Assembly (NCBI GenBank): GCA_002329485.1 | Contig: DCTZ01000013.1 | Span: forward strand, 1-51,535 | Source: Caryophanales bacterium UBA1427 | GTDB lineage: Bacteria > Bacillota_I > Bacilli_A > ML615J-28 > CAG-313 | Reading direction: 5' to 3' | Length of the DNA: 51,535 nucleotides | Shown here: piece after piece, positions 42,790-51,456 of the stretch | How the letters are laid out: each line of letters starts with the position of its first letter | How positions within the stretch are numbered: the first letter of the stretch is position 1 | Made by a program: the position numbers and the translations under genes | The notes under the pieces: model-generated | Seen by the model: the letters and a program-made list of their open reading frames with translations, nothing else | The model's database searches: none | Told to the model about the DNA's origin: nothing

Positions 42790-43997
42790 TTATTTCCTTT
42801 CCGAGAATTTGGGTCGGGTTCTTCGATATTGGCACCCGCCGGAATAACTTCTTTTTCTTTAATTACCACGTGGCGTCCCACGACGGCAATTCCCACGGAT
42901 TCGGCTTTTTCGGCGCCGATTGTTGCACCTTTATCGATGTGAACTTCCTCGTCGATAATGCTGTAGAAGACTTTGGCGTCTTCGTGAATCACGCTGTTGG
43001 AAAAAATAACGCTGTCTTTGACAAATGCGCCTTTTTCGATTTTGACGCGCGGACCGATAACGCTGTTAATAACGGTTCCTTCAATCGTGGCACCCCCGGA
43101 AACGAGCGAATTGACCACTTGCGCCTTTTCTCCGATAAAGTGCGGCTGAATACCGATATTGCGCGAATGAATCCGCCAGAACGGGTCGTAAATATCAAAC
43201 TTCGGGTTATCTCCGATTAAATCCATATTGGCGCTCCACAGACTTTCGATGGTACCGACATCTTTCCAATAACCTTGGAAAGGATAGGCAACCATTTTTT
43301 CGCCGTTTTCAAGCATCATCGGAATAATGTTTTTACCGAAATCGTTTTGGGAACCCGGTGTGGCTTCGTCCAGTTTCAAATAATGAGCCAATTTTTCGGT
43401 TTTGAAAATATAAATACCCATCGACGCTTTGGTCGATTTCGGTTTTGCGGGTTTTTCTTCAAACTCATAGATGATATTTTCTTCGTCGGTGTTCATGATT
43501 CCGAAACGGCTCGCTTCTTCCAAACTTACTTCCAAAGTTGCGATGGTGCAATCGGCATCCTTTTCGATATGGTATTGCAGCATTTCCGAATAATCCATTT
43601 TATAAATATGGTCGCCGGAAAGAATTAAAACATGTTCGGGATCGTAACGTTCGATGAAATGTAGATTTTGGTAAATCGCATTGGCTGTGCCTTTATACCA
43701 ATCGGTACGGTTTTTGGCCTGATACGGCGGCAAAATGTGCACGCCGCCGAAGGTTCGGTCCAAATCCCACGGCGAACCGTTGCCGATGTATTCGTTCAAA
43801 AGAAGCGGTTGATATTGGGTCAATACCCCTACGGTATCGATGTTGGAATTGGTGCAATTCGAGAGGGTAAAATCAATAATGCGGTATTTTGCGCCGAAAG
43901 AAACAGCGGGTTTGGCGATGGTAGTCGTCAGCGCTTTTAACCTGCTGCCTTGTCCCCCCGCAAGCAGCATCGCGATACATTTCTTTTTGTTATACAT
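42771..43997 (-). CDS. glgC: Glucose-1-phosphate adenylyltransferase catalytic subunit
   Basis: Makes ADP-glucose from ATP and glucose 1-phosphate, the committed step of glycogen synthesis. 408 residues. The nucleotide loop LAGGQGSRLKALT, the sugar-phosphate segment FGAKYRIIDFTLSNC, the catalytic Asp in LILSGDHIYKMDY, and FEEKPAKPKS are intact; hexapeptide repeats follow. It overlaps glgB by 8 and glgD by 19 bases. Confidence 0.97.
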   Translation of the reverse strand: MYNKKKCIAMLLAGGQGSRLKALTTTIAKPAVSFGAKYRIIDFTLSNCTNSNIDTVGVLTQYQPLLLNEYIGNGSPWDLDRTFGGVHILPPYQAKNRTDWYKGTANAIYQNLHFIERYDPEHVLILSGDHIYKMDYSEMLQYHIEKDADCTIATLEVSLEEASRFGIMNTDEENIIYEFEEKPAKPKSTKASMGIYIFKTEKLAHYLKLDEATPGSQNDFGKNIIPMMLENGEKMVAYPFQGYWKDVGTIESLWSANMDLIGDNPKFDIYDPFWRIHSRNIGIQPHFIGEKAQVVNSLVSGGATIEGTVINSVIGPRVKIEKGAFVKDSVIFSNSVIHEDAKVFYSIIDEEVHIDKGATIGAEKAESVGIAVVGRHVVIKEKEVIPAGANIEEPDPNSRKGNKCSCEL

Positions 43998-45819
43998 CTT
44001 TCCTTTTTACCTTCCTATAATATATTCCACAAAGTGGTGGCAAATCAAGTTTCATTCGGTTGTTTTTTACTTTGGTTTTCTTGGGAATATCGTCAAATCC
44101 CCGGGTGGCAAGAATCAATTCGTACTGACCGTTGTCGACATTCAATTCGTAACCTGGCCAACCGGATCCGGAGAAGTTGCAGATGACCAAGATATCGTCG
44201 TTATTCGGACTTAAGCGATAATAAGAAAAAACATTGTGGCCGGCATCATCCGGATTAACCCAGCAGAAACCGTCCCAGGAAGTATCGTTTTCGTATAAAG
44301 CGGGATATTGCAAATACAAGCGGTTCAGATATTTGACAAAGGTTTGCAAATCCCGATGGGATTCGTATTGCAATAGCAACCAGTCGAGTTCCCGGCGTTC
44401 ATTCCATTCGATAAACTGGCCAAACTCATAACCCATAAAGGTCAGCTTCTTGCCCGGATGGCTCATCATGTAAGCCAAATAAGCCCGTAAACCGAAGAAT
44501 TTATCTTCGTAACCCCCGGGCATTTTATTTAAGAGCGATTTTTTGCCGTGAACGACTTCGTCATGCGACAAAGCCAAAATAAAATGCTCGGAATAAATAT
44601 AAGTCATCTGAAAAGTTATTTTATTATGCAGATATTGTCGGTAAATCGGGTCATTGGAAAAATACGTCAAAGTATCGTTCATCCAGCCCATATTCCATTT
44701 ATAGTCGAATCCCAAGCCTCCGTCCGAAACGGACTTGGTGATATCCGGAAAAGTCGTCGACTCTTCCGCAACCGTTATCACGCCCGGGTGATATTCATGC
44801 ACGATTTGGTTCAGTTTTTTGATAAAAGCCATTGCTTCCAAATTGATGTTGGTGCCGAAACTGTTGGGGTGCCATTCGGTGCGGTCATAATCCAGGTAAA
44901 GCATCGATGCCACCGCATCCACCCTGAGCCCGTCCACATGGCATTCTTCCAACAAATACATGGCACTCGATACCAAAAAGCTTTGGATTTCGGGCCGGCC
45001 GTAATCGAAACAGCGGGTGCCCCAACTTTTGTGTTCCCTCCGGGTCGGATCGGGATGTTCATAAAGAAACGAACCGTCAAATTCGATCAGGCCGTGGGCA
45101 TCCTTGCAAAAATGACCGGGAACCCAATCGACGATGACCCCGATGCCGGCTTGGTGGCAGGTATCGACAAAAACTTTGAAATCGGCCGGCGTCCCGTAAC
45201 GGGAAGTCAGCGAAAAGAAGCCGGTGACTTGGTAACCCCAGGATTCGTCCAAAGGGTATTCGTAAATCGGCATGATTTCCAGATGGGTATAACCCATTTC
45301 CTTGGCGTATTTGCTCAATTCGTCGCCGAGTTTGCGATAGTCGAAAACATTCCCGTCCGCATACCTCCGCCACGAGCCCAGGTGCACTTCGTAAATGTTC
45401 ATCGGTTTCTGATGGTGGTCGTTTTTCTTGCGCTGTTCCATCCATTCGTGATCCTGAAACCGGTAATTGTCCAGGTTATAAACTTTGGATGCTACTTTCG
45501 GTCTCAGTTCCGAATGAAAGGAAAACGGATCGGATTTATAAATCCACTTCTTGTCTTTGGTCAAAATCGCATATTGATAATGGGCATATTCGGCCACATT
45601 GGCAATCGTTGCCTCCCAAAGGCCTTCTTTGGTGATTTTTACCATCTGATGCGAAAAAAGATTCCAGTCGTTAAAATCGCCCACGACATGCACCGCCATA
45701 GCATTGGGTGCCCAAACCCGGAAAACGGTTTTATCGGGAGAGTACTGCGCTCCCATAAAGCGATAACTGTAATAATTTGTGCCCTGATGAAATAAATAAA
45801 TCGCTAAACTATTATCCAT
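43990..45819 (-). CDS. glgB: 1,4-alpha-glucan branching enzyme
   Basis: GH13 enzyme that introduces alpha-1,6 branches into glycogen; 609 residues. A CBM48-type domain (FRVWAPNAMAVHVVGDFNDW) is followed by the catalytic barrel. The nucleophile Asp is in VDGLRVDAVASMLYLDY, the acid Glu in TVAEESTTFP, and the third acid follows LALSHDEVVHGK. It is the first gene of the glycogen unit, 19 bases after a promoter -10 box. Confidence 0.97.
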   Translation of the reverse strand: MDNSLAIYLFHQGTNYYSYRFMGAQYSPDKTVFRVWAPNAMAVHVVGDFNDWNLFSHQMVKITKEGLWEATIANVAEYAHYQYAILTKDKKWIYKSDPFSFHSELRPKVASKVYNLDNYRFQDHEWMEQRKKNDHHQKPMNIYEVHLGSWRRYADGNVFDYRKLGDELSKYAKEMGYTHLEIMPIYEYPLDESWGYQVTGFFSLTSRYGTPADFKVFVDTCHQAGIGVIVDWVPGHFCKDAHGLIEFDGSFLYEHPDPTRREHKSWGTRCFDYGRPEIQSFLVSSAMYLLEECHVDGLRVDAVASMLYLDYDRTEWHPNSFGTNINLEAMAFIKKLNQIVHEYHPGVITVAEESTTFPDITKSVSDGGLGFDYKWNMGWMNDTLTYFSNDPIYRQYLHNKITFQMTYIYSEHFILALSHDEVVHGKKSLLNKMPGGYEDKFFGLRAYLAYMMSHPGKKLTFMGYEFGQFIEWNERRELDWLLLQYESHRDLQTFVKYLNRLYLQYPALYENDTSWDGFCWVNPDDAGHNVFSYYRLSPNNDDILVICNFSGSGWPGYELNVDNGQYELILATRGFDDIPKKTKVKNNRMKLDLPPLCGIYYRKVKRKDV

Positions 45820-45837
45820 ATATTCCCCTTTTGATTA

Positions 45838-45866
45838 ATTATACCAAATTTCAACTTTCCTTGCAA
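45838..45866 (-). promoter_or_regulatory. Promoter of the glg-pfk-pyk unit
   Basis: Minus strand TTGCAA (45861-45866), 17-base spacer, TATAAT (45838-45843). It is placed between the queA terminator and glgB. Confidence 0.82.
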
Positions 45867-45881
45867 TCATATGGGCTTAAA

Positions 45882-45899
45882 GAAAAACCAGGCGGTTTT
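45882..45899 (-). terminator. Short terminator at the end of queA
   Basis: Minus-strand stem AAAACC / GGTTTT (6 bp, 4-base loop) followed by TTCTTT, overlapping the queA stop codon. Weak, but well placed before the glgB promoter. Confidence 0.6.
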
Positions 45900-46923
45900 A
45901 CTCGATTAACATGCAATCGCCGAACGAAAAGAAGCGGTATTCCTTTTCAATCGCGCTTTTGTAAGCATTAAGCATGATTTCCTTGGTGGCAAAAGCCGAA
46001 ACAAGCATCAGAAGCGTCGATTTCGGCAGGTGAAAGTTCGTAATCAAAGCATCGATGGCTTTAAATTCGTACGGAGGATAAATAAAAATATCCGTTTCGC
46101 CGCTGCAGGCCACGAATTTGCCGTATTTTTGCCTGATGGTTTCCAAGGTTCTGGTCGATGTTGTCCCCACTGCAACAATCCGTTTTCCCTGCTTTTTGGC
46201 TTCATTTAGGGTGTTTGCAGTTTCTTCGTTCATATAATAATGCTCCGAATGCATGTGATGTTCTTCCACAACCTCGCTTGTTACCGGGCGAAATGTTCCT
46301 AGTCCGACATGCAATGTTACATAACAGATGGTTACACCTTTTGCTTTCAGACCGGCCAAAATTTCCTCGGTAAAGTGTAGTCCCGCCGTAGGTGCCGCGG
46401 CGCTGCCGTATTCGTGGGCATAAACCGTCTGATAACGCGACTGGTCTTTCAGGGTTTTTCGGATATAAGGAGGTAGGGGCATCGTGCCGATTCTTTCCAG
46501 GATTTCGATTAACAAACCATGATAAGCCAGTTCGAAAACCCGGATGCCTTCTTCCTTTTCTTCGATGCAGGTGGCTTTAAGCAGTCCGTCCCCAAAGGAG
46601 ATTACTGTGCCTTTTTTGATGCGTCGCGCGGGTTTGGTCAAAGCTTCCCAGGTATCTTTTTTGATTTCCCTAAGCAAAAGCACTTCGACTTTGGCCTTGG
46701 TGTCGGTCTTTTCGCCGAATAACCGCGACGGGTAAACTTTGGTATCGTTGATTACCAAACAATCGTTTTCGGTCAGAAAATCCCCGATTTGGTAGAAATA
46801 GCGGTGTTTTAATTCCCCCGTACGGCGGTTAACCACCATTAGACGCGAATCGCTTCTTTTCTCAAGCGGCGTCTGTGCAATTAGGTGCGGGGGAAGATAA
46901 TAATCAAATTCATCGACTCTCAT
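45898..46923 (-). CDS. queA: S-adenosylmethionine:tRNA ribosyltransferase-isomerase
   Basis: Forms epoxyqueuosine from preQ1 in tRNA using the ribosyl part of SAM. 341 residues, starting MRVDEFDYYLPPHLIAQ, with LPPYIRK, GSAAAPTAGLHFT and TLHVGLGTFRPV as family motifs. It overlaps ruvB by 4 bases. In many Bacillota ruvA-ruvB-queA-tgt is one operon; tgt is not here. Confidence 0.97.
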   Translation of the reverse strand: MRVDEFDYYLPPHLIAQTPLEKRSDSRLMVVNRRTGELKHRYFYQIGDFLTENDCLVINDTKVYPSRLFGEKTDTKAKVEVLLLREIKKDTWEALTKPARRIKKGTVISFGDGLLKATCIEEKEEGIRVFELAYHGLLIEILERIGTMPLPPYIRKTLKDQSRYQTVYAHEYGSAAAPTAGLHFTEEILAGLKAKGVTICYVTLHVGLGTFRPVTSEVVEEHHMHSEHYYMNEETANTLNEAKKQGKRIVAVGTTSTRTLETIRQKYGKFVACSGETDIFIYPPYEFKAIDALITNFHLPKSTLLMLVSAFATKEIMLNAYKSAIEKEYRFFSFGDCMLIE

Positions 46924-47924
46924 AGTAATCCTCCGCGTTTGATGCCCAAATGAGTATAGGCTTTTTCGGTTGCGACTCTTCCCCGTGGCGTGCGAAGGAT
47001 AAAGCCTTCCTGTAAAAGATACGGTTCGTTAACGTCTTCCAAGGTTACTGTTTCTTCGGAAATGGTGGCGGATAAAGCTTCGAGTCCGACCGGTCCCCCG
47101 TGGAAACGTTCGATTAAACAGAGCAAATATTGACGGTCCGTTTGATCGAGGCCCGCTTTGTCGATATTGAGTTTGTCAAGTGCATATTCGGTTCTTGTCA
47201 GGGTGATGCTATCCTCGTTGTGATACTGCGAAAAATCGCGGATCCTTCTAAACAAGCGATTGGCAATCCGGGGGGTTCCCCGCGACCGTTTGGCCAGTTC
47301 GAAACTGGCATCTTGTTCAATCGGAAAATTAAAAATACGCGAAGTGCGGTTGATAATCTGCCGCAATTCCTCGTTACTGTAATAATTCAGCTGATGGACA
47401 ATGCCGAACCGGTCCCGGAGCGGCGAAGTCAAATCGCCGAATCTTGTCGTTGCGCCGACCAAAGTAAAAGGCGGCAGTTCGATGCGCAAAGTCTGCGCGG
47501 TGGAATCTTTGCCGTAAATGATATCGATCGCATAATCTTCCATGGCGGAATAAAGCATTTCTTCGACAACTTTCGGAATCCGGTGGATTTCGTCGATAAA
47601 AAGCACATCCCCCGCATCCAAACTCGAAAGAATGGCTGCCAAATCACCGGGTCTCGTTAACGCCGGGCCGGTAGTAACTTTGATATTGGTGCCCATTTCG
47701 CTTGCAATAATATATGCCAAGGTGGTTTTTCCGAGTCCCGGAGGACCGTACAAAAGCACATGGTCAAGGCTTTCCTTGCGTTGTTTTGCGGTGGCGATAA
47801 AAATGGTCAGCATTTCTTTCAGAGCCGTCTGACCGACATATTCGCTCAGCCATTTCGGTCTTAAAGTTTGCTCCACTTCGTCCCCTTCGATGGCTTGTTG
47901 GGTTAATATTTTTTGATCCATCAT
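46920..47924 (-). CDS. ruvB: Holliday junction branch migration ATPase RuvB
   Basis: AAA+ motor of the RuvAB complex, 334 residues. Walker A GPPGLGKTTLA, Walker B LFIDEIHR, the sensor GATTRFGDLTSPLRDRFG and a C-terminal winged helix (GFILRTPRGRVATEKAY). A second ATG 3 bases in is also possible. It diverges from ruvA. Confidence 0.97.
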   Translation of the reverse strand: MMDQKILTQQAIEGDEVEQTLRPKWLSEYVGQTALKEMLTIFIATAKQRKESLDHVLLYGPPGLGKTTLAYIIASEMGTNIKVTTGPALTRPGDLAAILSSLDAGDVLFIDEIHRIPKVVEEMLYSAMEDYAIDIIYGKDSTAQTLRIELPPFTLVGATTRFGDLTSPLRDRFGIVHQLNYYSNEELRQIINRTSRIFNFPIEQDASFELAKRSRGTPRIANRLFRRIRDFSQYHNEDSITLTRTEYALDKLNIDKAGLDQTDRQYLLCLIERFHGGPVGLEALSATISEETVTLEDVNEPYLLQEGFILRTPRGRVATEKAYTHLGIKRGGLL

Positions 47925-47960
47925 TTTAAAAGTCCTTTCTTTTATTATGATTGTTTCGTC

Positions 47961-47988
47961 TTGCTTTTATCAGGTAATATGATATAAT
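47961..47988 (+). promoter_or_regulatory. Promoter of ruvA
   Basis: Plus strand TTGCTT (47961-47966), 16-base spacer, TATAAT (47983-47988), then AGAGGTG and the ruvA ATG. The opposite-strand promoter for ruvB must overlap this 83-base gap; a CATAAT on the minus strand is only a weak candidate. Confidence 0.75.
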
Positions 47989-48007
47989 TGTTATCAGAGG
48001 TGTTAAT

Positions 48008-48574
48008 ATGTATCGCTATATCAAAGGTGAAATCACGCAAATATCCGGAACCGATATCACAATCGAATGCCATGATATCGGATATCTGGTCCGCGTTCCC
48101 AATCCGTATTCGTTTGCTTTGGGAAGCAAAATCACCTTGCATTTATATCAGCACGTTCGCGAGGATGCAATCGAATTATTCGGTTTTGCCACCCCGGAAG
48201 AAAGAAATCTTTTCCTGCGTCTCATCAACGTCAAAGGTTTGGGGCCTAAAGGGGCATTGGCAATTCTGGCGAGCAGCACACCCGAAGAAATCGTTAAGGC
48301 AATTGAAGCCGGCAATCCGCGTTATTTCAACGCTTTTCCGGGCATCGGTCAAAAAATCAGCCAACAAATCATTCTCGATTTGAAAGGCAAATTGAAATTC
48401 GACGAAGCTCCGGGTCCTGTCAATCCGAAACTTGCGGAAGTGGAATCGGCTTTAAAAGCTTTGGGATATAAGACTACCGAAATCCGGGCGGTGACCAAAG
48501 ATTTATCCTTTGACGACCAAACGTCGACGGGCGAACTTGTCAAAATCGCCCTCAGGCGTTTATCCAAAAATTAA
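48008..48574 (+). CDS. ruvA: Holliday junction-binding protein RuvA
   Basis: Tetrameric Holliday junction-binding partner of RuvB; 188 residues. The OB domain (MYRYIKGEITQISGTDI) is followed by the helix-hairpin-helix pair (INVKGLGPKGALAIL and FPGIGQKISQQIILDLKGKL). A flexible linker leads to the RuvB-binding domain III (EVESALKALGYKTTEI ... LVKIALRRL). The only plus-strand gene of the window. It has its own promoter and ends before a bidirectional terminator. Confidence 0.96.
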   Translation: MYRYIKGEITQISGTDITIECHDIGYLVRVPNPYSFALGSKITLHLYQHVREDAIELFGFATPEERNLFLRLINVKGLGPKGALAILASSTPEEIVKAIEAGNPRYFNAFPGIGQKISQQIILDLKGKLKFDEAPGPVNPKLAEVESALKALGYKTTEIRAVTKDLSFDDQTSTGELVKIALRRLSKN

Positions 48575-48680
48575 TTTTCTTTTATATAAGTATACCACAT
48601 TTTCCCCCTTAAGCCAATAAATTAAATAAGCGGAAAAATAAGTAAAAAAGAATTTAATAATCCTCAATTTGGAATTAACA

Positions 48681-48714
48681 AAATGCCCAGGGAATAACCC
48701 TAGGCATTTTTTAT
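48681..48714. terminator. Bidirectional terminator between ruvA and ffh
   Basis: Stem AAATGCC-C-AGGG / CCCT-A-GGCATTT (48681-48709) with one mismatch. The plus strand continues TTTATTTT and the minus strand TTTGTTAATT. It can serve convergent ruvA and ffh. Confidence 0.88.
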
Positions 48715-48715
48715 T

Positions 48716-50125
48716 TTAAAAGTAACGACGGTTTCCTTTGTTTTTTCCTTTTCCTTTATGAACCTTCGGTTGCATCATGTTGGGAACGGCACCGGTACGA
48801 GCGGCCTTTTCCATTTGTTCTTCACTCATGCCGAGTAGGGCTCTCATCTGATTGCGCATATCATCAAACCGTTTGGTTAAGGCATTGACTTCCTGATAGC
48901 TGCGGCCGGAGCCTTTGGCGACCCGTTCCTTACGGCTGCGGTTGTTGGCAAGCAGATCGGGATTGCGCCGTTCTTCTTCGGTCATGGAACCGATGATGGC
49001 TTCGATATAAGAAAACTGTTTGTCGTCGATTTCGATATTTTTCAGTTTGGCACCCAAACCCGGAATCAAGCCCAAAAGACTCTTCATGGAACCCATGCGT
49101 TTGATCATCCGGATTTGCTTCAAAAAGTCGTTGTAACCGAAATAACCTTTTTGGAGTTTTTCCGCCATTTTCATCGCATCGGTTTCATCGATGTTTTCGG
49201 TTGCTTTTTCGATTAGAGTGAGGACATCGCCCATGCCGAGAATTCGGCTTGCCATCCGGTCCGGATGGAATACTTCGATCTGGTCGAGTTTTTCGCCCAT
49301 ACCGACAAATTTAATCGGAATATTGGTCATGTAGCGAATCGAAAGCGCGGCACCGCCCCGGGTGTCGCTGTCAAGTTTGGTTAAGAGACAGCCGGTGATA
49401 TTCAGTTTTTCGTGGAATTTCAGAGCCACGTTAACTGCATCCTGACCGGTCATCGCATCGACCGTCAATAAAATTTCGTCGGGATTCGCGATTTCTTTGA
49501 TTTCCACCAGCTCCTGCATCAAATCTTCGTCGATGTGCAGCCGACCGGCGGTATCGATCAAAATCAGGTTATAGTTTTTTTCTTTGGCATATTGCAAAGC
49601 ACGTTTAACGATAGCCTGCGGTTTTTGCATGATTCCCAGTTCGAAAACATCAATATCGAGCTGTTTTCCGATGGTAACCAATTGGTTGATGGCTGCAGGA
49701 CGGTAAATATCCGCCGCCACCATCAACGGTCTTAAATTATAAGTTTTTCGCAAATATTGGGCCAGTTTTCCTACATGGGTCGTTTTACCACTTCCCTGAA
49801 GGCCGGCCATCAAAACGATGCTCGTACCGCTTTTTTTCAGGTTGATCGGAACGGCTTCGTCACCCATCAGTTTCTTAAGTTCTTCGTTGACAATCTTTAA
49901 AACCTGGTCGCCCGGCGTCAAGGATTTCATGACGCGTTCGCCCAAACATTTGGCTTTGACCTCGGCCGTAAATTGTTTGACGATTTTATAGTTGACGTCA
50001 GCTTCCAAAAGCGAAACCCGCACTTCTTTCATTACTTCGTCGACATCGTTTTCGTTGATTCTTCCTCTTCCCGTTAACCGGCGAAGAGCCATTTGGAGCC
50101 TTTCGCTTAAACTTTCAAACGGCAT
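48716..50125 (-). CDS. ffh: Signal recognition particle protein Ffh
   Basis: GTPase of the signal recognition particle; 469 residues. An N domain is followed by the G domain with GLQGSGKTTHVGKLA, DTAGRLHIDEDLM and TKLDSDTRGGAAL. The methionine-rich M domain binds the 4.5S RNA and signal peptides (SGRSYQEVNALTKRFDDM). It lies 4 bases after ylxM, with ftsY upstream, so the receptor and the particle protein share one operon. Confidence 0.97.
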   Translation of the reverse strand: MPFESLSERLQMALRRLTGRGRINENDVDEVMKEVRVSLLEADVNYKIVKQFTAEVKAKCLGERVMKSLTPGDQVLKIVNEELKKLMGDEAVPINLKKSGTSIVLMAGLQGSGKTTHVGKLAQYLRKTYNLRPLMVAADIYRPAAINQLVTIGKQLDIDVFELGIMQKPQAIVKRALQYAKEKNYNLILIDTAGRLHIDEDLMQELVEIKEIANPDEILLTVDAMTGQDAVNVALKFHEKLNITGCLLTKLDSDTRGGAALSIRYMTNIPIKFVGMGEKLDQIEVFHPDRMASRILGMGDVLTLIEKATENIDETDAMKMAEKLQKGYFGYNDFLKQIRMIKRMGSMKSLLGLIPGLGAKLKNIEIDDKQFSYIEAIIGSMTEEERRNPDLLANNRSRKERVAKGSGRSYQEVNALTKRFDDMRNQMRALLGMSEEQMEKAARTGAVPNMMQPKVHKGKGKNKGNRRYF

Positions 50126-50129
50126 ATTA

Positions 50130-50453
50130 TCACTCCATTTCTCTGATTTTTTTGATTAGTTCCTGTCCTGCCTGATTTACTTTGCTTTCATAGGCTTTGA
50201 GGAGTTCCTGAAGCGCCTTATCTTTGGCATAAAGCGCCAGTTTTTCTTCAAACCCTTCCAACAGATTTTCGACTTTTTTCAGCGTATCAAAAACGGCATT
50301 GCGGGAAATGTGCAGTTCTTCCGCAATCTCCGCCAAACTCCAATCCTGATAATACGAAAGTTCAAAGATTTGTTGTTGTTTGTCGGTTAATAGTTTACCA
50401 TAAAAACCGTAAAGACAATTGTAATAATGCTTTTTTTGCATTAAATCAGGCAT
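50130..50453 (-). CDS. ylxM: YlxM-like helix-turn-helix protein of the SRP operon
   Basis: A 107-residue DUF134/UPF0122-type protein with a sigma-4-like helix-turn-helix (LTDKQQQIFELSYYQDWSLAEIAEELHISRNAV) and a C-terminal coiled-coil-like region. The start ATG 50453 overlaps the ftsY stop by 8 bases; its ribosome-binding site GGAGG lies inside the last ftsY codons. Homologues are next to ffh in many Bacillota and are reported to affect SRP function. Confidence 0.88.
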   Translation of the reverse strand: MPDLMQKKHYYNCLYGFYGKLLTDKQQQIFELSYYQDWSLAEIAEELHISRNAVFDTLKKVENLLEGFEEKLALYAKDKALQELLKAYESKVNQAGQELIKKIREME

Positions 50454-51420
50454 CTTCGTCCTCCAATTCCACAAACAACCCTGCGATATACTCTTCCAGG
50501 TCAAACGGTTCCAAGTCGTCGAGTTTTTCTCCCAAACCAACCATTTTAATCGGAATATGGTATTTGTCGCGAATCGCCAGGACAATTCCACCTTTGCTCG
50601 TACCGTCCAGTTTGGTTAGAATAATCCCGGTGATTTTGGCTACTTCCATAAACGCTTCCGCCTGGGATAAACCGTTTTGGCCGGTTGTCGCATCGATTAC
50701 GAGGAGCGTTTCGTGCGGAGCACCCGGAACTTCCCGTTCGATAACCCTATGCATTTTTTCCAATTCTTTCATCAGATTGGTTTTGTTTTGCAATCGTCCC
50801 GCTGTATCGCACAACAAGACATCGTATTTTTCTTTTTTGGCCTTTTGCAGGGCATCGAAAATAACGCTCGATGGATCACTGCCGGCGGGTTTGGTTACGA
50901 TGTCAACTCCGACCCGTTCGGCCCAGATGGCCAACTGGTCGACCGCTCCGGCCCTGAAGGTATCTCCCGCCGCAAGCAACACTTTTTTCTTTTCCTGTTT
51001 CAATTTATATGCCACTTTGGCTATCGAAGTCGTCTTTCCGCTGCCGTTCACGCCGACAAAAAGAAAGACCGACAGGCCGTCTTTTTGCACGTTTAAGTCG
51101 ACCCGGACAATTTCCTGCTGAAGGTAAAGTTCGAACATTTTATCGACGATAATCGGCTGCAGTTCGCTGACATCTTTGACATCTTTAACCCGTTCGTCGG
51201 CTTTCAGTTCTTCGATGAAATCGAGTGTCGTTTCGACGCCGATATCGGCCATAATAAAGATATCCGTCAATTCGTCGAAAAAATCTTCGGTTATTTCATT
51301 GTAGTGGGAGAAAAGATTTTGGAGTTTGCCCATCAAACCACTGCGGGTTTTTTTCATTCCCAATTGATATTTGCGTTGGTTTTCTTTATCTTTGCGTTTA
51401 AATAAACCAAAAAGTCCCAT
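50446..51420 (-). CDS. ftsY: Signal recognition particle receptor FtsY
   Basis: SRP receptor GTPase, 324 residues, with a short charged N-terminal region (MGLFGLFKRKDKENQ) instead of the long acidic A domain of E. coli. The N and G domains include VGVNGSGKTTSIAKVA, DTFRAGAVDQL, DTAGRLQNKTNLM and TKLDGTSKGG. It is the first gene of the ftsY-ylxM-ffh operon. Confidence 0.97.
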   Translation of the reverse strand: MGLFGLFKRKDKENQRKYQLGMKKTRSGLMGKLQNLFSHYNEITEDFFDELTDIFIMADIGVETTLDFIEELKADERVKDVKDVSELQPIIVDKMFELYLQQEIVRVDLNVQKDGLSVFLFVGVNGSGKTTSIAKVAYKLKQEKKKVLLAAGDTFRAGAVDQLAIWAERVGVDIVTKPAGSDPSSVIFDALQKAKKEKYDVLLCDTAGRLQNKTNLMKELEKMHRVIEREVPGAPHETLLVIDATTGQNGLSQAEAFMEVAKITGIILTKLDGTSKGGIVLAIRDKYHIPIKMVGLGEKLDDLEPFDLEEYIAGLFVELEDEDA

Positions 51421-51447
51421 AAAGTCACCTCTAAACTAGTTTATAAT

Positions 51448-51456
51448 ATTATACCA
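51448..51456 (-). promoter_or_regulatory. Extended -10 promoter candidate for ftsY
   Basis: Minus strand TGGTATAAT, an extended -10, 27 bases before the ftsY start, with no convincing -35 (GTGCTT-like at 17 bases). It should drive ftsY-ylxM-ffh. Confidence 0.6.

Noticed and set aside
44548..45795. A 415-codon open frame on the plus strand
   Set aside because: Fully antisense to glgB, which has clear catalytic motifs; no recognisable protein in the antisense frame and no ribosome-binding site.
50454..50591. N-terminal extension of YlxM by 46 codons
   Set aside because: Trp-rich sequence in another frame of ftsY; the start at 50453 has a good ribosome-binding site and gives the family length.
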